Below, piece after piece: positions 16,635-25,409 of a stretch of DNA of 64,000 bases. The first letter of the stretch is position 1; each line of letters starts with the position of its first letter. The position numbers were made by a program, and so were the translations under genes. The notes beneath the pieces were generated by a model that was not told the DNA's origin, searched no databases, and saw only the letters and a list, made by a program, of their open reading frames with translations. This stretch comes from PWXP01 sp040772845 (GTDB lineage: Bacteria; Planctomycetota; Planctomycetia; Pirellulales; Thermoguttaceae). The DNA is taken from positions 7,068,001 to 7,132,000 of the forward strand of contig JAXGXG010000001.1 in NCBI GenBank assembly GCA_040772845.1, written 5' to 3'.

Positions 16635-17830
16635 TGGCCTACGGCTACAACGACGCCGGCCTCCGCACCAGCACGACCGCAACCATCGACGGCGTGGCCG
16701 ACTACGTGGATGAGTATGCGTACGACTGCGAGGGCCGGCTGGTGGCCATCGCCCAGTACGGCGCGGCAGGCGGCAATGCCGTGGCCGCGAAAGAGATCAG
16801 CCTCGGCTACAACGACCAGGGCCTCTTGGCCACCGTCGCGCGCTACACCGATGGCAACCTGGCCGTCCTGGCCCAGTATTCGTATGATTCCGCCTCGCGA
16901 CTCACGGCCCTGACCTACTCGCAAGGCGACACCATCCTCGCCTCCTACGCCTGGACGTACGACACCGCGGCCGATTCGGTCCCATCCTCTTCCGATCAAC
17001 CCTCAGACATCACCCCTCAAACTTCCCTCCACTGGCTTCCCTCCGGCGGCCTGATGCCGGGGCAGGATACCACGGCAATCGTCGATGCGTTGTGGGAAGG
17101 GACCGCTACGACTGCGAGCCTGATTACGGAAATGACCTCGGTCGACGGTGCCGCCACGTACACCTACGACGACGCCGGACAGCTTGTCTCCGTCACCTAC
17201 ACCACCGGGCAGACGGACGAGGCCTACGCCTACGACGCCAACGGGAACCGTATTACCGCCAATGGCGCCACGTACGTCACCGGCACGAACAACCAACTGC
17301 TGTTCGACAACACCTACCGCTACACCTACGACGCCGAAGGCAATCGTACGGTCCGCTATGTCGACACGAACAGCAACGCGCTGCTCGACGCAGGCGATAC
17401 GGACGTCACCGAGTACACCTGGGACGCCCGCAACCGGCTTGCCCGCGTGGTCGACTACGACCTCTACGGCGGCACGGCGACGCAGGCGGTCGATTACCTG
17501 TACGACACCGAAAACCGCTGGATCGGCCGCGATCTGGACGCCGACGGCGATGGCCAGATTGACACCCAGACCCGCTTCGCATACGATGGAAATCAGATCG
17601 TCATGCAGTTCGACCGGACGGTTGCCACTGCCGCCGAGCTGGCCGAGCCGCTCACGGTCGACGACCTTTCACACCGTTACCTCTGGGACCCCGCAGCCGT
17701 GGACCAGCTCATGGCCGACGAACAGGTAACCGATCCGGACGTTGCCGGCGATATCATCTGGCCGCTTGGCGACCACCAGGGCACCATCCGCGACCTGGCC
17801 GTCTACGACCCGGCCACCGACACCACCACG

Positions 17831-19569
17831 GTAACCGTTCACGGGTCTCAGAGCCATTCTGAGTGGATTCCCCGCGAAGCGGCATGAGTGTAAATTCTCG
17901 TTGAAGTTGATTGGGTTGTCAAGTAGCGGCCCCGAACGGGGCTTAATCGTTTGGGGTATTCTCGCGGCGGCAGACCCCGAGCCGCAGAGGCGTGCTGGTT
18001 TTCTCGCGATACGGCCCGTATTGATCTTGCTCTTGCTCGTCGATGCCGGTATCGTCTCGCACCATGAAATTGCGGCCCACGACCGAATGTCCGAACTGCA
18101 AGAAGCTCGCTGGGCGAGTTGGCGAGTTGGAAGAGCAAGTAGCCGCCGCGCTTGAGCGAATTGCCGAACTCGAACAGCAGTTGGCCGCGGCACGCAAGAA
18201 CTCCTCGACTTCCTCGAAGCCACCGTCGAGCGACATCGTTAAGCCGAAAAAGCCGCGTGGCAAGGGCGGCAAGAAGCGGAAACGTGGCGGTCAGCCGGGG
18301 CACGTGCGACACGAGCGGCCCGAGTTTCCACCGGAGATGGTCAACGAGTTCTTCTGCCACACACTCGGTGCGTGTCCGGAGTGCGGCGGCGAATTGCGAT
18401 TCTCGCGCCAGGCCGATCCACGTGTCGTGCAGCAGGCTGAGATGATCGAGACCCCGCTTTGGATCACCGAGCACAAGATGCTGGCGTACTGGTGCCCGCA
18501 TTGCCGTAAGGTGCATTACGCCCCCATGCCCGAGATGGTCGCGAAGACCGGGCTGTTCGGCCCTCGACTGACGACCCTGGTGGCCTTCATGAAGGGCGTC
18601 TGCCACGCCTCGTTTAGCACGATCCGCAAGTTCCTCCGCGACGTGGCCGGGATCAAGGTCTCGCGCGGCTATCTGGCCAAACTCATCGCCAAGGTGACCG
18701 AGTGGTTGACGCCCGCCTACGAGGAACTGCTCGCGCGCCTAGCCAGCGAAGCGTTCCTGAACGTCGACGAGACCGGCCACAAGGAAAACGCCAAGAAGTT
18801 CTGGACGTGGTGCTTTCGTGCCGAACTGTTCACGTTGTTCCGCATCAAGCCGTCGCGTGGTTCGGAGGTGCTCATCGAGACGCTGGGCGAGGAGTTCAAC
18901 GGTGTGCTGGGCTGCGACTACTTCGGCGCCTATCGCAAGTACATGCGTCAGTTCGACGTGCTGGTGCAGTTCTGCCTGGCCCACCTGATCCGCGACGTGA
19001 AGTTCCTCACCACGCTTTCTGACAAGAAGCAGAAGGCCTACGGCGAGCGAGTCCGCGAAGCCCTGCGGGACCTTTTCGCGGTGATCCATCGCCGCGAGAA
19101 GCTCAGCGAGTCGGGCTTTGCGAGGAAGCTTCAAGCGGCCCGCGCCGAGGTTATCCGCGTGGCGACCACACGGGTGCCGCCAGGCAAGTACGCCCAGAAC
19201 TTGGCCGCGCGGTTCCACAAGCACGGCGAGGCCTACTTTCAGTTCATCACCACCCCGGGCATCGAGCCGACGAACAACCTGGCCGAACAAGCGATCCGCT
19301 TCGTGGTGATCGACCGCCGCATCACCCAAGGAACGCGCAGCGAAACCGGCCGCCGCTGGTGCGAGCGGATCTGGACGACCGTCGCCACCTGCGCGCAGCA
19401 GGGCCGCTCGGTGTTCGCGTTCCTATTGGAATCGGTCGAAGCTCATCTTCACGGTGTTCCCCCGCCCTCGCTGCTGCCGTCAGGAAGCTGACGGCGTTCT
19501 TCTCTCAATGTCCCCTTGTCTCGCCCTGCGGCTCCGCGCTCATCCTCCGGCAGCCCCGTGAACGGTTAC
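17831..19569 (+). mobile_element. Complete IS66-family insertion sequence (tnpC only)
   Basis: 1739 bp. The left end GTAACCGTTCACGGG is the inverted copy of the right end cccgtgaacggttac, giving a 15-bp perfect terminal repeat that starts GTAA as is typical for IS66. The flanking octamer CCACCACG is present at 17823-17830 and 19570-19577, the 8-bp target duplication expected for the family. It carries only the large transposase, without the tnpA/tnpB accessory genes, as in the ISBst12 subgroup. Bases 17831-18063 are a non-coding leader. The intact ends and duplication suggest recent insertion. Confidence 0.95.
18064..19491 (+). CDS. IS66-family transposase (TnpC)
   Basis: 475 residues from ATG 18064. 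It has the full family architecture: an N-terminal leucine-zipper coiled coil (GELEEQVAAALERIAELEQQ), a basic linker with KNSSTSSKPPSSD, a zinc-binding region (CPECGG, CPHC), and a DDE catalytic core with Asp in LNVDETGHKE, Asp in LGCDYFGAYRKY and Glu in GIEPTNNLAEQAIR. It catalyses cut-and-paste movement of the surrounding element. No frameshift or stop is seen, so it is likely active. Confidence 0.95.
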   Translation: MKLRPTTECPNCKKLAGRVGELEEQVAAALERIAELEQQLAAARKNSSTSSKPPSSDIVKPKKPRGKGGKKRKRGGQPGHVRHERPEFPPEMVNEFFCHTLGACPECGGELRFSRQADPRVVQQAEMIETPLWITEHKMLAYWCPHCRKVHYAPMPEMVAKTGLFGPRLTTLVAFMKGVCHASFSTIRKFLRDVAGIKVSRGYLAKLIAKVTEWLTPAYEELLARLASEAFLNVDETGHKENAKKFWTWCFRAELFTLFRIKPSRGSEVLIETLGEEFNGVLGCDYFGAYRKYMRQFDVLVQFCLAHLIRDVKFLTTLSDKKQKAYGERVREALRDLFAVIHRREKLSESGFARKLQAARAEVIRVATTRVPPGKYAQNLAARFHKHGEAYFQFITTPGIEPTNNLAEQAIRFVVIDRRITQGTRSETGRRWCERIWTTVATCAQQGRSVFAFLLESVEAHLHGVPPPSLLPSGS

Positions 19570-20673
19570 CCACCACGGTAGTCAACCATCGCACCTTCGA
19601 CGCCTACGGCAACCTTCAATCCCAGACCAACCCCACCGTCGACTGCCTGTTTGCCTTCACCGGCCGCCCCCTCGATCAGACCACCGATCTCCAGAACAAC
19701 CTCCATCGCTGGTACGACCCGGCCGTTGGCCGTTGGATGAGTGAAGATCCGGTTGGATTCGAGGGTAGGGACGAAAATCTGTATGCGTGTGTCGGGAATA
19801 ATCCGATCAATGCAACGGATCCGGATGGGCTTGCAGTGTATGGTTGGGAAATATGGCTGAATCCTGGCAATTGGCAAGTGGAGAATGGTGTATGGACTTC
19901 TGGTGGCCATGTCCTTGAGGACAAGGTTGAGCTATATGCACGGACAAGCAGGGAGTTCAAGGAGGCCTTCGTCATGACATTCCAGTTCAAGTTCGAGGGA
20001 GGATACGTACGAGGGAAAAGATCGAATGGGGAATTGCTCCCGGACGCGCCTGGGTTCGTGCCAAACAGCGGTGTGTACATCTATAACGCCATCGAAGTGG
20101 CGATTTTCGATACAAATGCCCTTCTCGACATTCTGGATACTGTTGAGGCCGATGGCACAGTCCGAATTAAGGCTCCCGGCTCAAGAACCGACACGTTTTG
20201 GAAGGTGCTTACGGGAGTCCCCTACGGAGTGGCAAGCGAAACACGCGAAGGGTACGATGAATCCTGGCTTAAGACAAAGAACCCATTGAAACCTGCCGGC
20301 CAATGGAACGAAATGGAAATCCGCTTCGAACCGTTATTCCGCAACGGGGAGCCGATATATGATCACGAAGTGTTGATTTGGTACAAGCTGACAGTCACTG
20401 TCAATGGACACGTCACTTATTCTACTGTCGGACACGACCAGGACGGGACTAAGATTGACAAAGACACGAGGAAGCCAGTGGAAACACTGGAAATAAAGCC
20501 GCCGTGGTATATCTATCTGCAAAGTCATTGGGGAAGCCGTGTCAGCTTTAGGAATATGGTCATTAAGACTGGCCAGGATATACCCGACAAGTAACTGCAC
20601 ACACTTACTTGTGCCCTGACCGCATGCCGAACAGGTGATTTGCGTTTTTTGTTGTAAGAACGAGGAGCGTTCC

Positions 20674-21753
20674 ATGCGCCGGTATCGATTGTCGTCTGGC
20701 TTCTCTGCTGTGTCTCCTGTGACGTTAATGTTCGTATGTCTTGTTGTTCTGGTTGCCCAGGAATGTACGAGACGTCGAGTATGTGCAGATCCAACTGTAG
20801 ACGATAACGAGGCCACTACCTCAGAGGCGAAAGAGACGCCCTCGTGGCCTTTGCCACCCTTTCCTCCCCAGAAATGGCCTTGGGAAACCGACGACGCGTT
20901 TGCGGAGAAACGCCGGATGGCTATCAAGCTAATCAAGGAAAAGGGCGGCGTGGTGTCTTTTGCTGAGGATGCAGCAGACTGGTGGAGCAAGCCAGCCTCG
21001 ATTCCTGACCGGCCGATACCAAGCGTTCCAAGCAGTGGCGGTGAGTCTCCATTGATCTACAGCGTAGTCTTTGCCCCAACGTTTCTGTTTGGTGAAGTTG
21101 ACTTCCTCCCCGAGGACGTAGATGACGATGTGGTCTTTGCTGTTCTGCCCTACATCCCCGAGTTGAAGTCGCTAAACCTCAATTTCACACGGGTGACCAA
21201 CAAGGGATTGGCGGCCATTGCCGACCTCCGCTTTTTGGAAGAGTTGAGCCTCTCTTGTGATTGGTCTGATCGCGAGCCCTCCCCGATTACAGACGAGGGC
21301 ATGAAGGTCATAGGCATGCACCCAAGTTTGCGTTGGGCGTTTGTCCAAAGAATGCCAATTACAGACTGCGGGGTTAAGTACATTTCACGAAGTCGTACGA
21401 TCGAGCGGCTAGTTATGAATGGATGTCCAGTCACAAGCGAATGCTTCGTATCACTTGCAGATATGCCCATGCTTGGAGCGTTCAGTTGTAACCGGTTCTC
21501 TCCTGACTCCGCTCCCGAATCGCACTGGCACGGGTTTGCTGAACCAATCAGCAGCAGGGTAGCTCAGGCGATGGAATCATTGGGTGGGCGACTATTCTGT
21601 CTTTCTATTCGCAGAGTGGACGCTCATCCATCCTTCCTCGAAGCGGTCTCGAAGATGCATACGCTGAAGATCTATCTGGGGCCACCGTTGCCAACGCCTT
21701 CTTCCGCGCAACAGGAAGGAGCAGTTACACGGGACAGGTCCAATCACCCCTAA
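20674..21753 (+). CDS. Secreted or membrane-anchored LRR protein A, paralogue of the next gene
   Basis: 359 residues from ATG 20674, chosen for GAGGAG about 7 bases upstream rather than an in-frame alternative at 20635. The N-terminal hydrophobic segment (VTLMFVCLVVLVAQ) is a signal or anchor. A Pro-rich linker with WPWETDDAFAEKR follows, then LRRs: LKSLNLNFTRVTNKGLAAI, LEELSLSCDW, ITDEGMKVIG, LRWAFVQRMPITDCGVKYI. It lies 79 bases after orphan Rhs 2 and next to a paralogue, suggesting duplicated immunity-type genes. The last 11 codons come from the dispersed repeat copy at 21721-21744, so the C-terminus may be altered. Function is otherwise unknown. Confidence 0.7.
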   Translation: MRRYRLSSGFSAVSPVTLMFVCLVVLVAQECTRRRVCADPTVDDNEATTSEAKETPSWPLPPFPPQKWPWETDDAFAEKRRMAIKLIKEKGGVVSFAEDAADWWSKPASIPDRPIPSVPSSGGESPLIYSVVFAPTFLFGEVDFLPEDVDDDVVFAVLPYIPELKSLNLNFTRVTNKGLAAIADLRFLEELSLSCDWSDREPSPITDEGMKVIGMHPSLRWAFVQRMPITDCGVKYISRSRTIERLVMNGCPVTSECFVSLADMPMLGAFSCNRFSPDSAPESHWHGFAEPISSRVAQAMESLGGRLFCLSIRRVDAHPSFLEAVSKMHTLKIYLGPPLPTPSSAQQEGAVTRDRSNHP

Positions 21754-21830
21754 ACACCGACAGCCAAAGCTGTTACGACGCACCCCTGGAATATTGGAGC
21801 TGCCCCCCTTAATCCCCCAGAGAGGTGTCT

Positions 21831-22889
21831 ATGCTTCGCAAAATAATGACGGACCTTGACTTTCTACCGATGCGGTCAGCGCTGCTTCTCGCTTTTGTCG
21901 CTCATGTTCTCTGCCTAGGGGGTATGGCTGCTGAAACGGGCACGTCTCCGGATACGTCTCCACCGACCGGTGAGAAACAGGCGAAAACGGATGCAGTACG
22001 GGGCCCGCTGCCTCCGCTTCCACCCAAACATTGGCCGTGGGAGAATGACGAAGCGTTTGCAGAAAAGCGAGAACATGCCATCAAGCTAATTCAGGACAAC
22101 GGTGGAGAGATCCGTTTTCGCGAGAATGCAAAAGAATGGTGGGGGAGATCGTCGTACGGACGCCCTTTTCCATCCGACGTGGCTGTTCACGCCGGCGGTC
22201 GTCTGATTAGTGGCGTGGCCTTCAGAGAGACTTATATAACGGGCGAAATCGATACGGTTCCCGAAGATGTCAATGACGAGTTGCTTGCGGCGACCTTGCC
22301 TTATATGCCGGACATCAAGGGTTTGATGTTGAGTCTGACGATGGTCACCGACAAGGGGCTGGCAAACATAAAGCACCTTCCGTACCTTGAGACCCTCATG
22401 CTTTACTACGGCTGGACTGACCAGTATCCTGTACTGATCACCGATGCGGGAATGAAGCCTATTGGCGAGCATCCCAATCTTTGGGAGGTGCAGCTATATG
22501 GAATGCCGATTACCGATCAGGGCATTGCTCACCTCGCACATAGCCGTACGATTAGAGCGTTATCCATTCACGGGTGTCCGATTACGAGCAAGTGCTTTCT
22601 TTCTCTTGCAACAATGCCAAGCTTGGGCTCGTTGAACACGAGCCGCTACTTGCCCCCGGGTATTCCCGAGTCCTATCGGCCGGACTTCTCGCAACCCATT
22701 AGCGAGGAGGTGGCCCGTGCAATTGAGTCACTCGATGGGCGATTGGTGTTTTTGCTTATGCCGGAAATGAAGGAGGGGGACGTTCATCCCTCTTTCTTGG
22801 AAGCCGTATCGAAGATTCGATCGCTCAAGCACTACATGGGACTTCCCCTACCGACCAATGCAAAGGAGGAAGGCTTGGAGGCAAAGTGA
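21831..22889 (+). CDS. Secreted or membrane-anchored LRR protein B
   Basis: 352 residues from ATG 21831 after AGAGAGG; a GTG two codons earlier is less well spaced. A signal or anchor segment (SALLLAFVAHVLCLGGMAA) precedes a Pro-rich linker that matches protein A nearly word for word (HWPWENDEAFAEKREHAIKL). LRRs follow: IKGLMLSLTMVTDKGLANI, LETLMLYYGW, ITDAGMKPIG, ITDQGIAHL. The C-terminal part (VHPSFLEAVSKIRSLKHYM) is also shared with A. A and B are tandem paralogues downstream of a broken Rhs toxin cassette. A cognate-plus-decoy immunity pair is plausible but unproven. Confidence 0.72.
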   Translation: MLRKIMTDLDFLPMRSALLLAFVAHVLCLGGMAAETGTSPDTSPPTGEKQAKTDAVRGPLPPLPPKHWPWENDEAFAEKREHAIKLIQDNGGEIRFRENAKEWWGRSSYGRPFPSDVAVHAGGRLISGVAFRETYITGEIDTVPEDVNDELLAATLPYMPDIKGLMLSLTMVTDKGLANIKHLPYLETLMLYYGWTDQYPVLITDAGMKPIGEHPNLWEVQLYGMPITDQGIAHLAHSRTIRALSIHGCPITSKCFLSLATMPSLGSLNTSRYLPPGIPESYRPDFSQPISEEVARAIESLDGRLVFLLMPEMKEGDVHPSFLEAVSKIRSLKHYMGLPLPTNAKEEGLEAK

Positions 22890-23095
22890 GTGGAGAATCT
22901 TGCGCTCAGTGAAAGCGCCGGTCAAAACCGGCGGGGAGTAGCAGATGAAAGAGCCGTACGGTAAAGGGCTGGCGACCCATGCCGACCCCGAGTCATGCCG
23001 GCGGTGGCAACACGGCGGGTGAAGCGTCCGCAGCAGCACGCACGCAGGCCGGGGAGACTCTCGGCGCCGTGTGGCCCAATGTGTGAGATATGAGC
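22890..23095 (+). mobile_element. Group II intron 5'-region remnant
   Basis: The stretch has no full gene but holds a short ORF at 22945-23022 (25 codons, MKEPYGKGLATHADPESC...). From memory this resembles the small frame commonly found in the 5' domain of bacterial group II introns ahead of the reverse-transcriptase gene. The preceding tcaaaaccggcggggag and following gaagcgtccgcagc fit structured intron RNA. No maturase follows; the intron is cut off before the next gene. Recognition is by pattern memory, not alignment. Confidence 0.45.
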
Positions 23096-23111
23096 TCAAC
23101 GCGAGTTTACT

Positions 23112-24554
23112 ATGAAGCAATCCATCATTCTCGGCATCGGCGCCGGCCGTTGCGGCTTGGCCTCGCTGGCGAGGATTCTGAACGGGCAACCGGATGTCCA
23201 ATGCTCGTACGACGAGCCGCCCTTGCTGCCGTGGATGCCGGATGTGCAGCCTGCGGCGGTTCGCCTGGCGGACGGTGAGGGCGAGCAGGGCCCGGGGAGC
23301 GTTATCCGGGCGCGATTCGCGCGGTTCCGGCAGCACGGGACGGCGCGGCGGCTGGGCGACGTGGCGTCGTCCTACTTGCCGTATCTGGAAGAAGCCATTG
23401 CCGCCGAACCTGACATCCGGATTGTCTGCCTGAAACGGCCGCGGGAAGAGGTAATCGCCAGCTTCTGCCACTGGCTCGACCGGAGTATGCCACTGCCCAC
23501 CAATCACTGGGCCCGGCAGCCGGCCGACGGCTGGCATCACGACCTGCTCAGAACGCGCACGTTTCCCCAGTACGATACGACGGACCGCGAAGAAGGCATC
23601 GGCCGCTATTGGGACGAGTATGACGCGCGCGTGGATGCGATTGTGCAACGCTATCCGGAACATGTGCAGGTGTTCGATACGCACCATGCGCTCAATACGG
23701 AGCAGGGGCTGCGCGACGTGCTGGGCTTTGCAGGCATTGCGCCTGAGCGGCAGGTGTTGGCCGTCGGAACTCGCGTGGAGAGTACGCCCCGGCGGTCGCC
23801 GCGGCAGCTTGCTAACGATCCGATGGACCCGCGCCGCTGTGTGATCCTGGCGCCGTTCGCCACGTACATAACGCCGCCGTGCGAGCGGGCCCTGGTGGAG
23901 TTGGAACGGCGGGGCTATCCCGTGCGGCGCGTGGGCGGGTATGCGGCCATCGACCAGGGGCGGAACCAGATGGCCACCGACGCACTGCTGGACGGCTACG
24001 AAGAGACGATGTGGATCGACGGCGATATCGACTTCCACCCGGACGCCGTGGACCGGCTGCGTTCGCATGGGCTGCCGATTACCTGCGGCGCGTACCCGCA
24101 AAAGGGCCGGCGGGCACTCGGCTGCCACATGCCGCCAGGCGTGCGGGAGATCACCTTCGGCCGCGAGGGGGGCCTTGTGGAGATTCTGTACGCCGGGGCC
24201 GGATTCCTGCTGGTGCGGCGCGAGGTGTATCTGGCCGTTCAGCAGCGGCTTCGTCTGCCGATGTGCAACGAGCGGTTTCGCAAACCGATGGCGCCGTTCT
24301 TCCACCCGATGCTCCATCCGTGCGACGACGGCCACTGGTACCTGGCTGAGGACTACGCCTTCTGCGAGCGAGCGCGGCAGTGCGGCTACCGGATCATGGC
24401 CGACACAACCATCCGCCTCTGGCATCTCGGCACGCACGCCTACGGCTGGGAAGACGCCGGCATGGATCGTGAGCGGTTCGAGTCCTTCTCACTCAACTTC
24501 GGCCCGAAGCCGCAGACCAACACGGACCGCGGCGCCGACAATTCGGCCATGTGA
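23112..24554 (+). CDS. Sulfotransferase-like / GT-A glycosyltransferase fusion protein
   Basis: 480 residues. Residues 1-~230 resemble sulfotransferases: a P-loop-like GIGAGRCGLASLARIL near the start in the PAPS-binding position, then IRIVCLKRPREEVIASFCHW like the 3'-phosphate-binding motif, and RYWDEYDARVDAIVQRYP. Residues ~240-480 resemble a GT-A-fold glycosyltransferase: RCVILAPFATYITPPCERAL, DQGRNQMATDALL, a metal-binding DGDIDF, and a C-terminal AEDYAFCERARQCGYRI. A bifunctional enzyme that glycosylates and sulfates a surface glycan or protein is the simplest inference. The ribosome site is weak. It sits between an intron remnant and an Rhs scar. Confidence 0.7.
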   Translation: MKQSIILGIGAGRCGLASLARILNGQPDVQCSYDEPPLLPWMPDVQPAAVRLADGEGEQGPGSVIRARFARFRQHGTARRLGDVASSYLPYLEEAIAAEPDIRIVCLKRPREEVIASFCHWLDRSMPLPTNHWARQPADGWHHDLLRTRTFPQYDTTDREEGIGRYWDEYDARVDAIVQRYPEHVQVFDTHHALNTEQGLRDVLGFAGIAPERQVLAVGTRVESTPRRSPRQLANDPMDPRRCVILAPFATYITPPCERALVELERRGYPVRRVGGYAAIDQGRNQMATDALLDGYEETMWIDGDIDFHPDAVDRLRSHGLPITCGAYPQKGRRALGCHMPPGVREITFGREGGLVEILYAGAGFLLVRREVYLAVQQRLRLPMCNERFRKPMAPFFHPMLHPCDDGHWYLAEDYAFCERARQCGYRIMADTTIRLWHLGTHAYGWEDAGMDRERFESFSLNFGPKPQTNTDRGADNSAM

Positions 24555-24583
24555 TGGGATCATCCCCGGCCACGGTCAGCGTT

Positions 24584-24840
24584 TCCAGCGGCGGCGTCGT
24601 TGCCCGCGCAGACGTCAGCCTGACCGATCCCTCGCCCACCACGTCCGCCCGGTTCGGCAATACGTGGCTGGCCGACTGGTGGGTCGAAGCACTCGGCTCG
24701 CCCGACAACCTCGTTTACGACGCCTTCGGCAACCTCACCTCGGACACCGCTCCGACGGTCCCCTCCCTCTTCCTCTACACCGCCCGCCCCCCTTGGGTTT
24801 GTCCCTTCCCTCCCTTGAATGGACGAAGGCAGTCGAGTAG
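24584..24840 (+). pseudogene. Rhs gene deletion scar
   Basis: Bases 24584-24705 repeat 6291-6412 of the giant gene with one difference in 122, covering the end of its last BIG2-like domain (ARADVSLTDPSPTTSARFGN). This is fused in frame to a few codons of a different RHS core end (NLVYDAFGNLTSDTAPTVPS, then LFLYTARP), after which homology stops. It is what remains when most of an Rhs gene is deleted between two points. Confidence 0.8.
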
Positions 24841-24849
24841 AATGCAGTG

Positions 24850-25179
24850 ATGGATCATCATGCGGACGTTCTGGGCGAGGTGCGCCGTGCAGCCGCACGG
24901 AGGATTCTGTTTTTGCCGCACGCGATTCAGCAGATGCTGCGGCCGGACAGGATGATTCGCAGAATGGAAGTCCGGTCGGTTATCGAAGAGGGCGAAATCA
25001 TCGAGGACTACCCCACAGACGCGAGGGGGCGTAGTTGCCTTTTGCTCGGCGAGGGAATTGAAGGCCGTCCGGTCCATGTGGTGTGCGCCCCCAAGGACGA
25101 CTACCTTGCCGTCATCACGGCCTACCTGCCAGATGAGAATGAATGGTCGGACGACTTCAAGGTGAGGGTAACAAGATGA
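24850..25179 (+). CDS. DUF4258-domain toxin (RelE/HigB-like candidate)
   Basis: 109 residues. An N-terminal FLPHAIQQMLRPDRMIRRMEV and a following EVRSVIEEGEIIEDYPTD fit DUF4258, small toxin-type proteins. The C-terminal RPVHVVCAPKDDYLAVITAY is the family's closing strand pair. It overlaps the next gene by the ATGA tetranucleotide, so the two are translationally coupled. GTG at 24847 is an alternative start one codon earlier. mRNA interference is family-level inference. Confidence 0.75.
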   Translation: MDHHADVLGEVRRAAARRILFLPHAIQQMLRPDRMIRRMEVRSVIEEGEIIEDYPTDARGRSCLLLGEGIEGRPVHVVCAPKDDYLAVITAYLPDENEWSDDFKVRVTR

Positions 25180-25388
25180 AGTGCATTCACTGCCTGGGCG
25201 AAATGAAGCGAGGAACCACTCCACTGCATATTGACCGGAAGGGGTGCCACCTGATGCTCGAAGCCGTTCCTGCTTGGGTATGCACGCAATGCGGCGAGGC
25301 GTACTTCGATGAAAAAGAAGTGGACGCCATTGAGGAACTTGTCGATTCAATCGAACGGAAGACCGAAGCGTTGGCGCCCGAGGTTTGA
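25176..25388 (+). CDS. YgiT-type zinc-finger antitoxin
   Basis: 70 residues starting at the ATGA overlap with the toxin gene. Two CxxC pairs (MKCIHC near the start; VCTQCGEAYF near residue 42) form the MqsA/YgiT-type zinc finger. The helical C-terminus (EVDAIEELVDSIERKTEAL) is the usual toxin-binding or dimer segment. No DNA-binding HTH follows, so this is the short form. Toxin-first order is common for DUF4258/YgiT pairs. Confidence 0.8.
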   Translation: MKCIHCLGEMKRGTTPLHIDRKGCHLMLEAVPAWVCTQCGEAYFDEKEVDAIEELVDSIERKTEALAPEV

Positions 25389-25409
25389 GGCTGCGACCCC
25401 CGTCGTGGC

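Larger units (their letters stand above)
16634..20594 (+). pseudogene. Orphan Rhs cassette 2 with DUF1080-like tip, interrupted by an IS66 element
   Basis: Bases 16634-17830 encode the same RHS-core stretch as cassette 1, and 19578-20594 continue it exactly. Removing the insertion element and one copy of its 8-bp target duplication restores one frame of 737 residues through PATDTTT-VVNHRTFDAYGN. The tip begins after NATDPDGL near 19830. It reads as a DUF1080-type (3-keto-glycoside hydrolase/LamG-like) fold: WQVENGVW near its start, PNSGVYIYNAIEVAIFDT in the middle, WNEMEIRFEP, and a final YLQSHWGSRVSFRNMVIK. A glycan-cleaving tip is inferred. As it stands the frame ends 57 bases inside the insertion element, so the gene is broken. 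Confidence 0.85.

Noticed and set aside
19359..19577. Apparent start of the 19359-20594 frame inside the insertion element
   Set aside because: This part is out of frame with the transposase and belongs to the element's end; the true gene is the restored Rhs cassette joined across the element.
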